A program made the translations under genes and the position numbers. Source: an uncultured Burkholderiales bacterium (GTDB lineage: Bacteria; Pseudomonadota; Gammaproteobacteria; Burkholderiales; Burkholderiaceae_C). Taken from it: DNA of 57,620 bases. A model generated the notes under the pieces. It did no database searches, had not been told where the DNA came from, and was given only the letters and a program-made list of their open reading frames with translations. Location: the NCBI GenBank assembly GCA_903949285.1, contig CAJAYT010000016.1:1-57620 (forward strand), in the 5' to 3' direction. This document shows positions 38,670 through 47,917 of the stretch, in pieces; positions within the stretch are counted from its first letter, which is position 1, and each line of letters opens with the position of its first letter.

Positions 38670-39656
38670 ATGCTCAATATTTTTTCCTTGGCCAATGGTC
38701 GACTCTTTCAAGAGGAAATTGAATCTCTTGAAGAACTCTCTAAATTTCAACCTATTTGGGTTGACTTGGATGAACCAAGCGTTGAGGAGAAGCGCTGGGT
38801 TAAGCAGTATTACGGCCTACTTATTCCAGATGATGCGATGGATGAGGACATTGAGGAGTCGGCTCGGTTTTATCAAGAGGATAACGGCGAGTTACATATT
38901 CGAAGTGATTTTTTAATCGCTGATGATGAAGAGCCTCGTACCGTTCGGGTTGCTTTCATTTTGAATCAGCACAACGATAATTTGAAAAGCCAGGGCGTCT
39001 TGTTCTCAATCCATGATGAGGATGTCCCCGTGTTTCGCTTGCTGCGACTTCGCGCAAGACGGGACCCCAACTTGATTACAGACGCCAAGGACGTGCTTCT
39101 CAAACTCTTTGACGCCGACGCTGAGTACTCAGCTGACACCTTAGAGGGCATCTACGATGAGCTCGAGAAAGCCAGCAAAATGGTGCTCTCCGAGGACGTA
39201 ACGGATGAGCTCGCGAGCGAAGTGCTTGGACGAATCGCACGCCAAGAGGACTTGAACGGGCGCATCCGCAGAAATGTAATGGACACGCGGCGCGCCGTGA
39301 GCTTTATGATGCGCGCTCGTATGCTCAACTCTGAACAACTCGAGGAGTCTCGTCAGATTTTGCGAGACATCGAGTCCCTCGACAACCATACCGCCTTCTT
39401 ATTTGACAAGATCAACTTCCTGATGGATGCAACCGTTGGTTTTATCAATATCAACCAAAACAAGATTATTAAAATATTCTCTGTTGCAAGCGTTGCACTC
39501 TTGCCACCAACGCTTATCGCAAGCATCTACGGCATGAATTTTGACAGCATCCCCGAACTACATTTCACGTTCGGTTACCCTTACGCTGTGGTACTCATGA
39601 TCGCCAGCGCCATGGTGCCGATGCTTTACTTTAGAAGAAGAGGATGGCTGAAATAA
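38670..39656 (+). CDS. corA: CorA-type magnesium/cobalt channel
   Basis: Inner-membrane Mg2+ channel. From the chosen ATG (MLNIFSLANGRLFQEEI) the protein is 328 residues: a large acidic cytoplasmic domain, a long stalk helix, and two C-terminal membrane helices separated by the pore motif YGMN (residues 287-290) and the FDSIPEL loop. The frame is open 60 codons further upstream, but that part is not CorA-like. It ends one base short of the convergent mtnN stop. Confidence 0.95.
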   Translation: MLNIFSLANGRLFQEEIESLEELSKFQPIWVDLDEPSVEEKRWVKQYYGLLIPDDAMDEDIEESARFYQEDNGELHIRSDFLIADDEEPRTVRVAFILNQHNDNLKSQGVLFSIHDEDVPVFRLLRLRARRDPNLITDAKDVLLKLFDADAEYSADTLEGIYDELEKASKMVLSEDVTDELASEVLGRIARQEDLNGRIRRNVMDTRRAVSFMMRARMLNSEQLEESRQILRDIESLDNHTAFLFDKINFLMDATVGFININQNKIIKIFSVASVALLPPTLIASIYGMNFDSIPELHFTFGYPYAVVLMIASAMVPMLYFRRRGWLK

Positions 39657-39657
39657 T

Positions 39658-40434
39658 TTAATTGCCGTCCAAATAAGCCTCTACGATCAACGCGCTATAG
39701 CGACTCGCAACCGCGTGCAAGAACGCTGTAAAGTCCTTCGCTGCGTGCTCGCCCGCAGCGTCTGAGACGGTTCGCATAAGTGCAAAGGAGACAGCATAGT
39801 CTTTGCAAACCTGCGCGACAGCGGCCCCCTCCATCTCCACTACCAGGGCCCGAGCGTGGGCCTGACGAAGTTGCGCCCTAACACCGTCGTCACAGACGAA
39901 CTGGTCTCCGCTTAAGACCAGTCCAGCATGCACCTGCGCCTTTTGCAAGCTAAATCTATTGACTATTTCTGGACTGATCAGTTGCCCTAACTGCGATAAG
40001 ACCTTTGTGCTTGCAAGCCTTAAGCGCTTTGACATCGTAGTGCTTGCGTTAAAGTGCACATCCGCGTATCCGGGTACAAGGTAGCGTGCAAACAAGGGAC
40101 TTGCATCCATGTCGTGTTGTATAAACTGCTCACCAATGACGACATCGCCCACACTCACAGACTCGCCCACGGCACCAGCCACACCGGTGAATAAAATTTC
40201 TTGAACACCAAAACGCTCAATCAAAGCAGTAGCCGTGATTGCAGCGGCCACTTTGCCAATGCCGCAGAGCACAATGATGAGTTCATGGCCGCGGTAGGTC
40301 GCTGACCAGTAATCGCGTCCCGCTATTCGCTCACACGACCTGGAGTGCATATGCTCCAGTATGTGGCTCACCTCCTCCGTGAGGGCCGCGACAATGGCGA
40401 ACCTGGGGCTTTGAGATGTACTATCGTTCATCAA
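39658..40434 (-). CDS. mtnN: 5'-methylthioadenosine/S-adenosylhomocysteine nucleosidase
   Basis: Cleaves MTA and SAH, recycling SAM by-products. The 258-residue protein has FAIVAALTEEVSHILEHM, IIVLCGIGKVAAAITATALIERF, TGVAGAVGESVSVGDVVIG and VEMEGAAVAQVC, the last giving the ribose-binding Met-Glu, with Asp in SDAAGEHA as general acid. Longer than E. coli MtnN (232) through an inserted loop. Single gene, downstream of the pnt operon with a 66-base gap. Confidence 0.93.
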   Translation of the reverse strand: MMNDSTSQSPRFAIVAALTEEVSHILEHMHSRSCERIAGRDYWSATYRGHELIIVLCGIGKVAAAITATALIERFGVQEILFTGVAGAVGESVSVGDVVIGEQFIQHDMDASPLFARYLVPGYADVHFNASTTMSKRLRLASTKVLSQLGQLISPEIVNRFSLQKAQVHAGLVLSGDQFVCDDGVRAQLRQAHARALVVEMEGAAVAQVCKDYAVSFALMRTVSDAAGEHAAKDFTAFLHAVASRYSALIVEAYLDGN

Positions 40435-40500
40435 CTAGGTGGGCACAGCGCGCATCAAAACAGTTAAGTGGTTAAGCAAAGTCGATAAGACAATAAGAAT

Positions 40501-41928
40501 TTACTCTACGGCCTTCACCATATCTTCCACTACTTTTTTAGCATCTCCAAAAACCATCATCGTCTTATCCATGTAAAAGAGCTCATTGTCGAGTCCCGCG
40601 TAGCCTGCAGCCATCGAGCGCTTGTTGACAATAATCGTCTTCGCTTTATAAGCGTCCAGTATCGGCATGCCGTAAATCGGGCTACCCTTTACCAGTGCAG
40701 CGGGGTTAACCACATCATTGGCCCCTAAAATGATGGCCACATCAGCCTGGCCAAACTCGCCGTTGATGTCCTCCATCTCATACACCTGGTCGTAAGGCAC
40801 CTCAGCCTCAGCCAAAAGAACATTCATGTGGCCTGGCATTCTTCCTGCCACAGGATGTATCGCATACTTAACCGTTATGCCGTGCTCGGTTAATTTATCA
40901 GCCAGCTCCATGACCGCGTGCTGCGCTCTTGCAACTGCCAAACCGTAGCCGGGCACAATGATCACGGTTTCTGCATTCATCAGCATAAATGCTGCATCAT
41001 CGGCGCTGCCGCTTTTAACACTCCGTTGCACCTGTCCGTCTGGACCCGCAGCAGCCGGCGCGCCGCCAAAACCACCCAAAATAACATTAAAGAAAGACCG
41101 GTTCATGGCCTTGCACATGATGTACGACAAGATCGCTCCGCTGGAGCCCACCAAGGATCCGGCAATGATGAGCATACTGTTGTTGAGAGAGAAACCAATC
41201 CCCGCCGCCGCCCAACCCGAGTAGCTGTTGAGCATGGACACCACCACCGGCATATCAGCGCCACCGATTGGGATGATGATTAAAAATCCAAGTACAAATG
41301 CAATCGCCAGCATCCCAAAAAAAGCAGTCCAATCCTGGGTTGCTATGAACACTCCTCCAAGCGCCACAGCCGATAACGCAAGCACCAAATTAAGCATGTG
41401 CTGACCAGGAAATACCACAGGGGAGCCCTGGAACCAGCGGAACTTGTATTTACCTGAGAGCTTTCCAAAAGCAATAACGGATCCGCTAAAAGTGATGGCT
41501 CCAATCGCGGCCCCTAAGAACAACTCTAAACGGTTGCCACTAGGGATCGGCAGATCAGAGGACGCCACAATTTGAAAAGCCTTAGGCTCAGCAACCGCAG
41601 CTATGGCGATAAAGACTGCCGCCAAACCAATCATGCTGTGCATGAAGGCTACGAGCTCAGGCATTTTGGTCATCTCAACCTTTTGAGCCATCAAAGACCC
41701 AACACCGCCACCGATCACTAAACCGAGTAACACCCAAGACAACCCCAGAGCCGAATCAGAGAGCTTGTAGATGAGCGCTGCCGTTGTGAGGACGGCCAAA
41801 GTCATGCCCAGCATTCCAAACATATTTCCCCGCACCGAGGTTGTTGGATGACTGAGTCCTTTGAGCGCTTGGATGAAACAGACGCTTGCGATTAAATAAA
41901 GAAGTGTGACCTGATCCATACTCATCAT
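40501..41928 (-). CDS. pntB: NAD(P) transhydrogenase beta subunit
   Basis: Membrane domain plus NADP(H)-binding domain of the proton-translocating transhydrogenase. The 475 residues comprise about nine helices followed by the dIII domain with VIIVPGYGLAVARAQHAVMEL, HPVAGRMPGHMNVLLAEA and GANDVVNPAA. Its start overlaps the pntAB stop by four bases. Part of pntAA-pntAB-pntB. Confidence 0.96.
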   Translation of the reverse strand: MMSMDQVTLLYLIASVCFIQALKGLSHPTTSVRGNMFGMLGMTLAVLTTAALIYKLSDSALGLSWVLLGLVIGGGVGSLMAQKVEMTKMPELVAFMHSMIGLAAVFIAIAAVAEPKAFQIVASSDLPIPSGNRLELFLGAAIGAITFSGSVIAFGKLSGKYKFRWFQGSPVVFPGQHMLNLVLALSAVALGGVFIATQDWTAFFGMLAIAFVLGFLIIIPIGGADMPVVVSMLNSYSGWAAAGIGFSLNNSMLIIAGSLVGSSGAILSYIMCKAMNRSFFNVILGGFGGAPAAAGPDGQVQRSVKSGSADDAAFMLMNAETVIIVPGYGLAVARAQHAVMELADKLTEHGITVKYAIHPVAGRMPGHMNVLLAEAEVPYDQVYEMEDINGEFGQADVAIILGANDVVNPAALVKGSPIYGMPILDAYKAKTIIVNKRSMAAGYAGLDNELFYMDKTMMVFGDAKKVVEDMVKAVE

Positions 41929-42263
41929 GCACCCCCTGCACTGGTGCTTGACTGCGCATCTGTTTTAGGTTTTTTGTCTTTTTTCTTAAACATCTCCAGC
42001 ATTCTCCTGGTGACCAAAAAACCACCAAAAACATTAACCGCTGCCAAACTGACTGCCAGCACGCCCATCGTTTTGCCAAGCGTCGTCTCAGTCATTGCGG
42101 CTGCAAGCATTGCGCCCACAATCACAATCGCGGAGACTGCATTGGTGACCGCCATGAGGGGCGTGTGCAGCGCAGGGGTCACGGTCCAGACAACGTGATA
42201 ACCCACATAAATCGCCAATACAAAAATAACCAAATTCGTTAAGGTATGCGAAACAATTTCCAT
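41925..42263 (-). CDS. pntAB: NAD(P) transhydrogenase alpha subunit, membrane part
   Basis: A 112-residue membrane protein with three helices, containing GYHVVWTVTPALHTPLMAVTNAVS, which matches the C-terminal membrane part of E. coli PntA. Here it is a separate gene, as in Rhodospirillum. Four bases separate it from pntAA, and it overlaps pntB. Confidence 0.94.
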   Translation of the reverse strand: MEIVSHTLTNLVIFVLAIYVGYHVVWTVTPALHTPLMAVTNAVSAIVIVGAMLAAAMTETTLGKTMGVLAVSLAAVNVFGGFLVTRRMLEMFKKKDKKPKTDAQSSTSAGGA

Positions 42264-42267
42264 GACT

Positions 42268-43383
42268 TTAATTCCTTGTAATTTCGCCGTTCTGGGTCAC
42301 CAGACAAGCGGCAACGATGTCGTCTGTTAGATCTAAATGGAACGCACCCTCGGGGTTCACGATCAGCTTTAGAAAATCAAGTACATTCCTTGCGTAAAGT
42401 GCAGATGCATCAGCGGCCACCATTGAAGGCAGATTTGTCTCACCCACAATAGTGACACCGTGCTCAACAACCGTTTGATCCGCCTTTGTCAGTGGGCAAT
42501 TACCACCCGCGGCGGCGGCCAAATCAATAATAACTGAGCCTGGCTTCATAGACTGCACCATCTCAGGAGTGATCAAAACAGGCGCGGCGCGCCCGGGGAT
42601 CAGCGCAGTGGAGATCACCACATCGGCCATAGAAACCCGCTTAGCCACTTCGGCCTTTTGGCGCTCGAGCCAGCTTGGGGGCATCGGGCGAGCGTATCCG
42701 CCCACACCTTCGGCTGCATCGCGTTCTTCTTGTGTCTCATAGGGCACGTCAATGAATTTTGCCCCCAAAGATTCAACCTGTTCTTTCACACTGGGACGAA
42801 CGTCAGAGGCCTCAATGACCGCGCCGAGTCGCTTAGCAGTTGCGATTGCCTGTAAACCAGCAACACCCACACCCAGAATCACGACCCGAGCGGCTTTCAC
42901 CGTTCCAGCAGCCGTCATCAGCATGGGAAAGAACCTTGGATATTTATCTGCAGCGATCATCACCGCCTTGTATCCAGCGATATTGGCTTGAGAGGAGAGC
43001 ACGTCCATGCTCTGGGCGCGCGAGGTCCGAGGGGCGGCCTCTAAGGCAAAACTCGTGAGTCCAGCCCTTGCCAGTAGTTGGAGCCCTTCCCGGTCAAAGG
43101 GGTTGAGCATGCCAACCATGACCCCACCTCGCTTCAGGTACGCGACCTCACTCTCAAGTGGTGCACGAACCTTTAAAACCAAATCGCACTCATACGCCGC
43201 GTAAACATCCGTAATTTGTGCCCCAGCGGCCTGATACGCAGCATCGGTGATACTTGAGCCCAATCCCGCTCCAGATTGGATATGCACGCTGTGCCCTTTG
43301 GCCACCAACTTCTTAGTGGTCTCGGGAGTGATGGCAACCCGCCTTTCTCCAGCCACTATTTCGGCAACAACCCCTATCTGCAT
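42268..43383 (-). CDS. pntAA: NAD(P) transhydrogenase alpha subunit, NAD-binding part
   Basis: The soluble NAD(H)-binding domain I. The 371 residues show the AlaDH/PNT N-terminal signature GERRVAITPETTKKLVAKGH, the Rossmann motif VVILGVGVAGLQAIATAKRLGA, VRPSVKEQVESLGAKF and VIIDLAAAAGGNCPLT. First gene of the three-piece operon; divergent from the Nudix gene. Confidence 0.96.
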   Translation of the reverse strand: MQIGVVAEIVAGERRVAITPETTKKLVAKGHSVHIQSGAGLGSSITDAAYQAAGAQITDVYAAYECDLVLKVRAPLESEVAYLKRGGVMVGMLNPFDREGLQLLARAGLTSFALEAAPRTSRAQSMDVLSSQANIAGYKAVMIAADKYPRFFPMLMTAAGTVKAARVVILGVGVAGLQAIATAKRLGAVIEASDVRPSVKEQVESLGAKFIDVPYETQEERDAAEGVGGYARPMPPSWLERQKAEVAKRVSMADVVISTALIPGRAAPVLITPEMVQSMKPGSVIIDLAAAAGGNCPLTKADQTVVEHGVTIVGETNLPSMVAADASALYARNVLDFLKLIVNPEGAFHLDLTDDIVAACLVTQNGEITRN

Positions 43384-43559
43384 ATTTAGCTCCTAAAATC
43401 TTCACATCATTTTATTAAGATCTCGCGCACCACCCCATTGTGACCCAATTACGCCTCATTTTTAACTAAGTGTTAGCCCTTCAAGAGGCTCGTCTGAGCA
43501 AGTCATCTGGGACAAAGGTGTCTCACCCCTTAATCTATCGCCAAGAAAGGCCCCTCATC

Positions 43560-44093
43560 ATGTCTGAACGTTGGAAACCCAGTGTTACTGTTGCCGCAAT
43601 TATCGAACAAGGCGGCAAGTTTTTGTTGGTTGAGGAGGAAACGCCTGAGGGCCTCATGCTCAACAACCCTGCAGGCCACCTTGAACTGGGCGAGTCCCCA
43701 GAGGAGGCCTGCATTCGGGAGGTTTTAGAGGAAACGGCTTATTCCTTTACCCCCGAGCACCTGGTCGGCGCTTACCTGTCGCGGTTTCAAAGACGCAACC
43801 CTCAAGCGACACAGACCTTGGGAGCGTTAGATACACCCGAGGCCCTAGAAGACATTACCTACCTTAGGTTTGCGTTTTGCGGCCAGTTAGGAGCCCACAA
43901 CCCCAAGCTCGATTTAGACAAAGGAATTGTCAGAACACTTTGGTTGAGCATTGAGGAGATCAGAGCTTCACGCTCTTTGCACCGCAGCCCTTTACTGCTT
44001 CGCTGCGCAGAGGATTATTTGAACGGGCAGCGATTTGCATTATCAAGCGTTCGCACAGATGAGAGCGTTTACCGACCTGCAGTAAGGCAGTAA
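43560..44093 (+). CDS. Nudix hydrolase (NudJ-like)
   Basis: From the ATG giving MSERWKPSVTVAAI the protein has 177 residues. The Nudix box runs from Gly39 to Ala60: Gly39, Glu45, Arg53-Glu54 and Glu57-Glu58 fit G-x5-E-x7-RE-U-x-EE, with Ala replacing the usual Gly near the end. Resembles phosphatase NudJ, which acts on nucleoside di- and triphosphates and thiamine pyrophosphate precursors; substrate not provable. A purine run AAGAAAGG lies ten bases upstream. Often followed by mnmA in relatives, but not here. Confidence 0.88.
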   Translation: MSERWKPSVTVAAIIEQGGKFLLVEEETPEGLMLNNPAGHLELGESPEEACIREVLEETAYSFTPEHLVGAYLSRFQRRNPQATQTLGALDTPEALEDITYLRFAFCGQLGAHNPKLDLDKGIVRTLWLSIEEIRASRSLHRSPLLLRCAEDYLNGQRFALSSVRTDESVYRPAVRQ

Positions 44094-44109
44094 TACCAAA
44101 CAAATAACT

Positions 44110-45894
44110 TTATTGATTCTTGACGGCGTTGTGCTGCTCAAGGAATAGGGAGGGGTCATCGGAGCTGATGACCTCCATTGCCCATTTCTTCAAGAGTTGA
44201 GTGTCGGCTCTCAGTATTTCTTGCTTAACAGACAAAATCTGTGTTGGATGCATCGAGAAGCTCCTCAGACCAAGACCGAGTAGTAGCTTGGTCATGCTCG
44301 AATCCCCTGCCATCTCCCCGCACACACTGACGCTCTTACCAGCCTCTTTGCAAGCGGCTATCGTATCCGCCACCAACCGCAGCACCGCAGGGTGTAGCGG
44401 GTCATATAAATGAGCGACCTGCTCATCTGCACGGTCAATAGCAAGGGTGTATTGAATCAAATCGTTGGTACCAATGGATAAGAAATCAAAGTATTTCAAA
44501 AACATGCGTACGCTGATAGCTGCTGCAGGTATCTCAATCATCGCCCCCACTTTAACGGGGCCATAAACGGCCCCCTTTGCATCGAGTTGATGACGCGCAG
44601 TTGCAAGGAGTGCAAGCGTTTGTTGGATCTCGCGGGAGTGGGCCAGCATAGGAATCAATAAATTAACCTGCCCCCTCGCTGCAGCGCGAAGGATTGCGCG
44701 AAGCTGCGTTAGAAACATGCCCGGCTCTGACAAGCTCCAGCGAATTGCGCGCAGTCCAAGCGCAGGGTTCAAATGGGCCTCATCTTTGTTGGATCGGTCC
44801 AAGGATTTATCCGCTCCTACATCTACCGTTCTAATGGTGACGGGCAGACCCTTCATCCCGTCTACAGCAGTGCAATAAGCGCGGTACTGCTCCTCCTCAT
44901 CGGGCAGCATACCGTCTCGCCCCATAAACAAAAATTCACTCCTAAAGAGTCCAACACCAACAGCTCCTACTCCCACCGCAGTTTTTGTATCCTCAGGCAT
45001 TTCAATGTTTGCCAACAACTCCACATGCTCATCGTCTAAAGTCACCGCGGGGCGGTGCCTAAGCCTGGAGAGGCGCTCACGCTCAACCTTTGCCTGGCGC
45101 TGCTTGAAGCTGTATTCGTCCAAAATGATGGGAGAGGGGTCAACGATCACCACCCCGGTGTCTCCGTCGACAATGACCCAATCATCTTGGCGAATCAAAT
45201 GACTCGCCGTTCTCGCTCCCACAACTGCAGGGATATCTAAGCTCTTGGCAACAATGGCAGTGTGAGATGTCTTCCCTCCGACATCGGTTACAAATCCAGT
45301 AAAAACACTTTGCTTGAATTGCAACAAATCAGCAGGCGATAAATCGTGAGCAACCAAAATCAAAGGCACGTCTAACTGTTCATCTGACAGAAGATCGGGT
45401 TGTTTGGCCAACTGACTTGCTTGTCCAGAACCCATTTGCGGCAATGTGTTGTGATCACCTTTTAAATGACGAAGAATTCTCTCGACTACTTGCTCAAGGT
45501 CTCCCTTGCGCTCCCTTAGATAAGGGTCTTCCATTTCATCAAATTGACGCGCTACAACCTCCAACTGCGAGGTCAAAGCCCACTCAGCGTTATAGGAGCG
45601 TTCGCGGACCCAAGTGTTAATTCCACTGGCCAACATTTCATCTTGCAAAAGCATCATGTGCACATCCAAAAGCGCAGCCAACTCAGGGGGTGCGTCCTTG
45701 GGGAGTGTTTGCTGTAACTTATTGATCTCCTCAATCACGCATTCTCTGGCGTGCACGACCCGCCCAATCTCGCTCTCGATTTGATCAGGCTGGATAAAGT
45801 AATGCGCAACATCTACCCGGCTAGAGGCCACCAATACGGCGCGCCCCATAGCAATGCCACGTGCAACCGCTAGTCCGTGTATTGAGAAGGTCAT
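44110..45894 (-). CDS. ptsI: PTS enzyme I
   Basis: Uses PEP to phosphorylate HPr. The 594-residue protein carries the active-site GGKTSHTAIVAKSLDIPAVVG (phosphorylated His), RTVDVGADKS, and the PEP-binding SIGTNDLIQYTLAIDR and VSVCGEMAG segments. Downstream of ptsH by 32 bases in EIIA-ptsH-ptsI. Confidence 0.96.
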   Translation of the reverse strand: MTFSIHGLAVARGIAMGRAVLVASSRVDVAHYFIQPDQIESEIGRVVHARECVIEEINKLQQTLPKDAPPELAALLDVHMMLLQDEMLASGINTWVRERSYNAEWALTSQLEVVARQFDEMEDPYLRERKGDLEQVVERILRHLKGDHNTLPQMGSGQASQLAKQPDLLSDEQLDVPLILVAHDLSPADLLQFKQSVFTGFVTDVGGKTSHTAIVAKSLDIPAVVGARTASHLIRQDDWVIVDGDTGVVIVDPSPIILDEYSFKQRQAKVERERLSRLRHRPAVTLDDEHVELLANIEMPEDTKTAVGVGAVGVGLFRSEFLFMGRDGMLPDEEEQYRAYCTAVDGMKGLPVTIRTVDVGADKSLDRSNKDEAHLNPALGLRAIRWSLSEPGMFLTQLRAILRAAARGQVNLLIPMLAHSREIQQTLALLATARHQLDAKGAVYGPVKVGAMIEIPAAAISVRMFLKYFDFLSIGTNDLIQYTLAIDRADEQVAHLYDPLHPAVLRLVADTIAACKEAGKSVSVCGEMAGDSSMTKLLLGLGLRSFSMHPTQILSVKQEILRADTQLLKKWAMEVISSDDPSLFLEQHNAVKNQ

Positions 45895-45926
45895 TGCCTT
45901 AAATCCTAAGCATTGTGTTAATCGGG

Positions 45927-46196
45927 TTACTCGCTTTCTCCGAACTTATTGGCCATAAGCGCCACCAAAGCGTCCATCGCCTCCGCCTCTAGCTCGCCGT
46001 CTGTCTCAAGCTCCACTTCCATGCCTTTGCCTGCAGCAAGCATCATGACGCCCATGATGCTCTTGGCATTCACCCGTCTATCGCCCTTGGAAATCCATAT
46101 CTCACAACTGTAGGAGCCTGCCAGCTTTGTCAACTTGGCAGAGGCGCGGGCATGAAGACCTAGCTTATTGCTGATAATTACTTTGTTTTTGATCAT
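45927..46196 (-). CDS. ptsH: Phosphocarrier protein HPr
   Basis: Relays phosphate from enzyme I. The 89-residue protein has the active His15 in LHARAS and a regulatory Ser46 in NAKSIMGVMML, fitting the presence of hprK in the same window. Its start lies inside the end of the EIIA gene (32-base overlap). Confidence 0.96.
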   Translation of the reverse strand: MIKNKVIISNKLGLHARASAKLTKLAGSYSCEIWISKGDRRVNAKSIMGVMMLAAGKGMEVELETDGELEAEAMDALVALMANKFGESE

Positions 46197-46611
46197 AGTT
46201 TCGTTTGATTTGATTTTGAGGTGCCGCTACTGCAACTTGCATCACCCCCTGGGCACCGCCAGCGAGAGCTCGTTGTAAAAGCGTTTCAATGGGTTCATGA
46301 CGGTAACAAATAGCTCTAAGCAGCATGGGCAAATTGACCCCTGCTATCAACTTAGTTTGCGTTCCTTCAACTAATTTTTTTGCAACATTAGAGGGCGTCG
46401 CACCAAAAATGTCTGTCAAAACCAGTGTCTGTCCTTCACCCAATTTTGTCCTGAGTTGCTCAGCCTTGATCAAGGTAATCTCTGGATCTTCATCGGGTAA
46501 AACATCCAAGGCCATGACCTCTGCTTCGCAGTCAGGGTAAACATGCAAGGCGCAAGCACGTAGTGCCTGCGCTAGGGGTGCATGGGCAATCAACAAGATG
46601 GTTGTGGTCAT
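46165..46611 (-). CDS. PTS EIIA component, mannose family
   Basis: A 148-residue EIIA of the mannose/fructose family with active His10 in LLIAHAPLAQALRACA and the segment VLTDIFGATPSNVAKKL. No EIIB, EIIC or EIID gene is adjacent, so it probably serves the regulatory PTS seen in betaproteobacteria. The last 20 residues are polar and overlap ptsH. Confidence 0.9.
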   Translation of the reverse strand: MTTTILLIAHAPLAQALRACALHVYPDCEAEVMALDVLPDEDPEITLIKAEQLRTKLGEGQTLVLTDIFGATPSNVAKKLVEGTQTKLIAGVNLPMLLRAICYRHEPIETLLQRALAGGAQGVMQVAVAAPQNQIKRNYDQKQSNYQQ

Positions 46612-46648
46612 GAGTTTATGGTCAACAATTGCGCTATTGCACTCTGTT

Positions 46649-47917
46649 TTAGATATCCCTGGAATTATCGTCTTTTGCCATCAGAAAATATAGGTAAGCA
46701 ACACTACAGCAACATAAGTCTACAAAAAACGCTGCTTTATAACTATCCTCCTGCGCAAACCCTGCAGCTCCAAATGCATCAATCATGAGACCCAAGCCCC
46801 ACTGGACTGCAAATATACCTAAAAAAATCACCAAGTTATAGGCGCACAATGCCTTTCCCGCCAAATGAGCGGGAAACGACAGTCCTACCGTGGGCTGGAC
46901 CATCGCAATCACTGAACTCGTTAAACAGTAGCAGGTCAAAGTGACAGCGCCGTAACCAGGCCCTACGAAAAGCATAACGCCCAGACTAAGTAAACAAAGG
47001 GGGTAAGCGTTATTCACCAACGCCTGCACTGTGATGCCTCTACTTTGAAAACGCGGCACTGCCCAACCCCACCAGCCAAAGCAAAACATCATGGCCAAGT
47101 TGATCGCAAATAAGCCCTGCGCCGACTGAACCTGCGAATAATGATCCACGTTCACCATCCAAGGCCCTGCCCAAAGGGTCTGAATCGCAAGCAAACTTCC
47201 GTACCCCATAAAACCAATGGGCACAGTTCTCCTGAAATAGGGGTGCACCAACACCTGTGAATAGGACGCTCGCCAACCCTGTTGGGCGGGGGAGGGTGCG
47301 CTTTGATCTTGGTTAGTGCTGATGTGCTGCGTGACCTTGTTTTGCCATCTTGGGACCCAAACAAATATCGCCAACATAGACATCAGTAATATGACACCCA
47401 CACCCATGAACATGATTCTCCATCCGGTTATGGGCAGTAACCACTGAACGGGCAAGGTAGACATCAGCATCCCAAGTGAGCCCGCCATCAATAGCCAAGA
47501 GTTAGCTCTCATTTGAGAGGCAGGCGTGAGCCAGCGCCTGTTGCCTGTTAAGGGCGCCATTAAACACCCACTGACTCCAACGCCAGTCAAAATCCGGGCC
47601 AACCACAACCCGTAAAAATTCTGTGCAAGTGCAAAAGCAATACATCCTAAAACAGCAAAGCCCATCAAAACGAGGGCAGTTTTTTTAGGTCCGTATCTAT
47701 CCAACCAGTCGCCCATTGGAATTTGTACCATCGCAAATCCCAAAGAAAAACCGCCCGCCAAAAGCCCCAACTCGTGGGCCTGCAAACTAAGCTCCTGTGT
47801 CAAAACGGGAGAGAGTGTTGCCGTAATTGCGCGAATGAGTGTTGAGATGAAATAAGCAGATGCAAACGCCGCAAAAACGAGCACCGCATCCTTGGGCTTT
47901 AGAAGGTCTTTGCTCAT
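46649..47917 (-). CDS. MFS transporter
   Basis: A 422-residue membrane protein with twelve predicted helices, MGDWLDRYGPKKTALV as the loop 2-3 motif, and LARILTGVGVSGCLMAPLTGNRRWL in helix 4-5. Resembles nitrate/sugar-phosphate-type MFS members; substrate not identifiable. Its ATG overlaps the stop of the upstream lipoprotein gene by four bases, and the EIIA gene follows 37 bases downstream. Confidence 0.83.
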   Translation of the reverse strand: MSKDLLKPKDAVLVFAAFASAYFISTLIRAITATLSPVLTQELSLQAHELGLLAGGFSLGFAMVQIPMGDWLDRYGPKKTALVLMGFAVLGCIAFALAQNFYGLWLARILTGVGVSGCLMAPLTGNRRWLTPASQMRANSWLLMAGSLGMLMSTLPVQWLLPITGWRIMFMGVGVILLMSMLAIFVWVPRWQNKVTQHISTNQDQSAPSPAQQGWRASYSQVLVHPYFRRTVPIGFMGYGSLLAIQTLWAGPWMVNVDHYSQVQSAQGLFAINLAMMFCFGWWGWAVPRFQSRGITVQALVNNAYPLCLLSLGVMLFVGPGYGAVTLTCYCLTSSVIAMVQPTVGLSFPAHLAGKALCAYNLVIFLGIFAVQWGLGLMIDAFGAAGFAQEDSYKAAFFVDLCCCSVAYLYFLMAKDDNSRDI

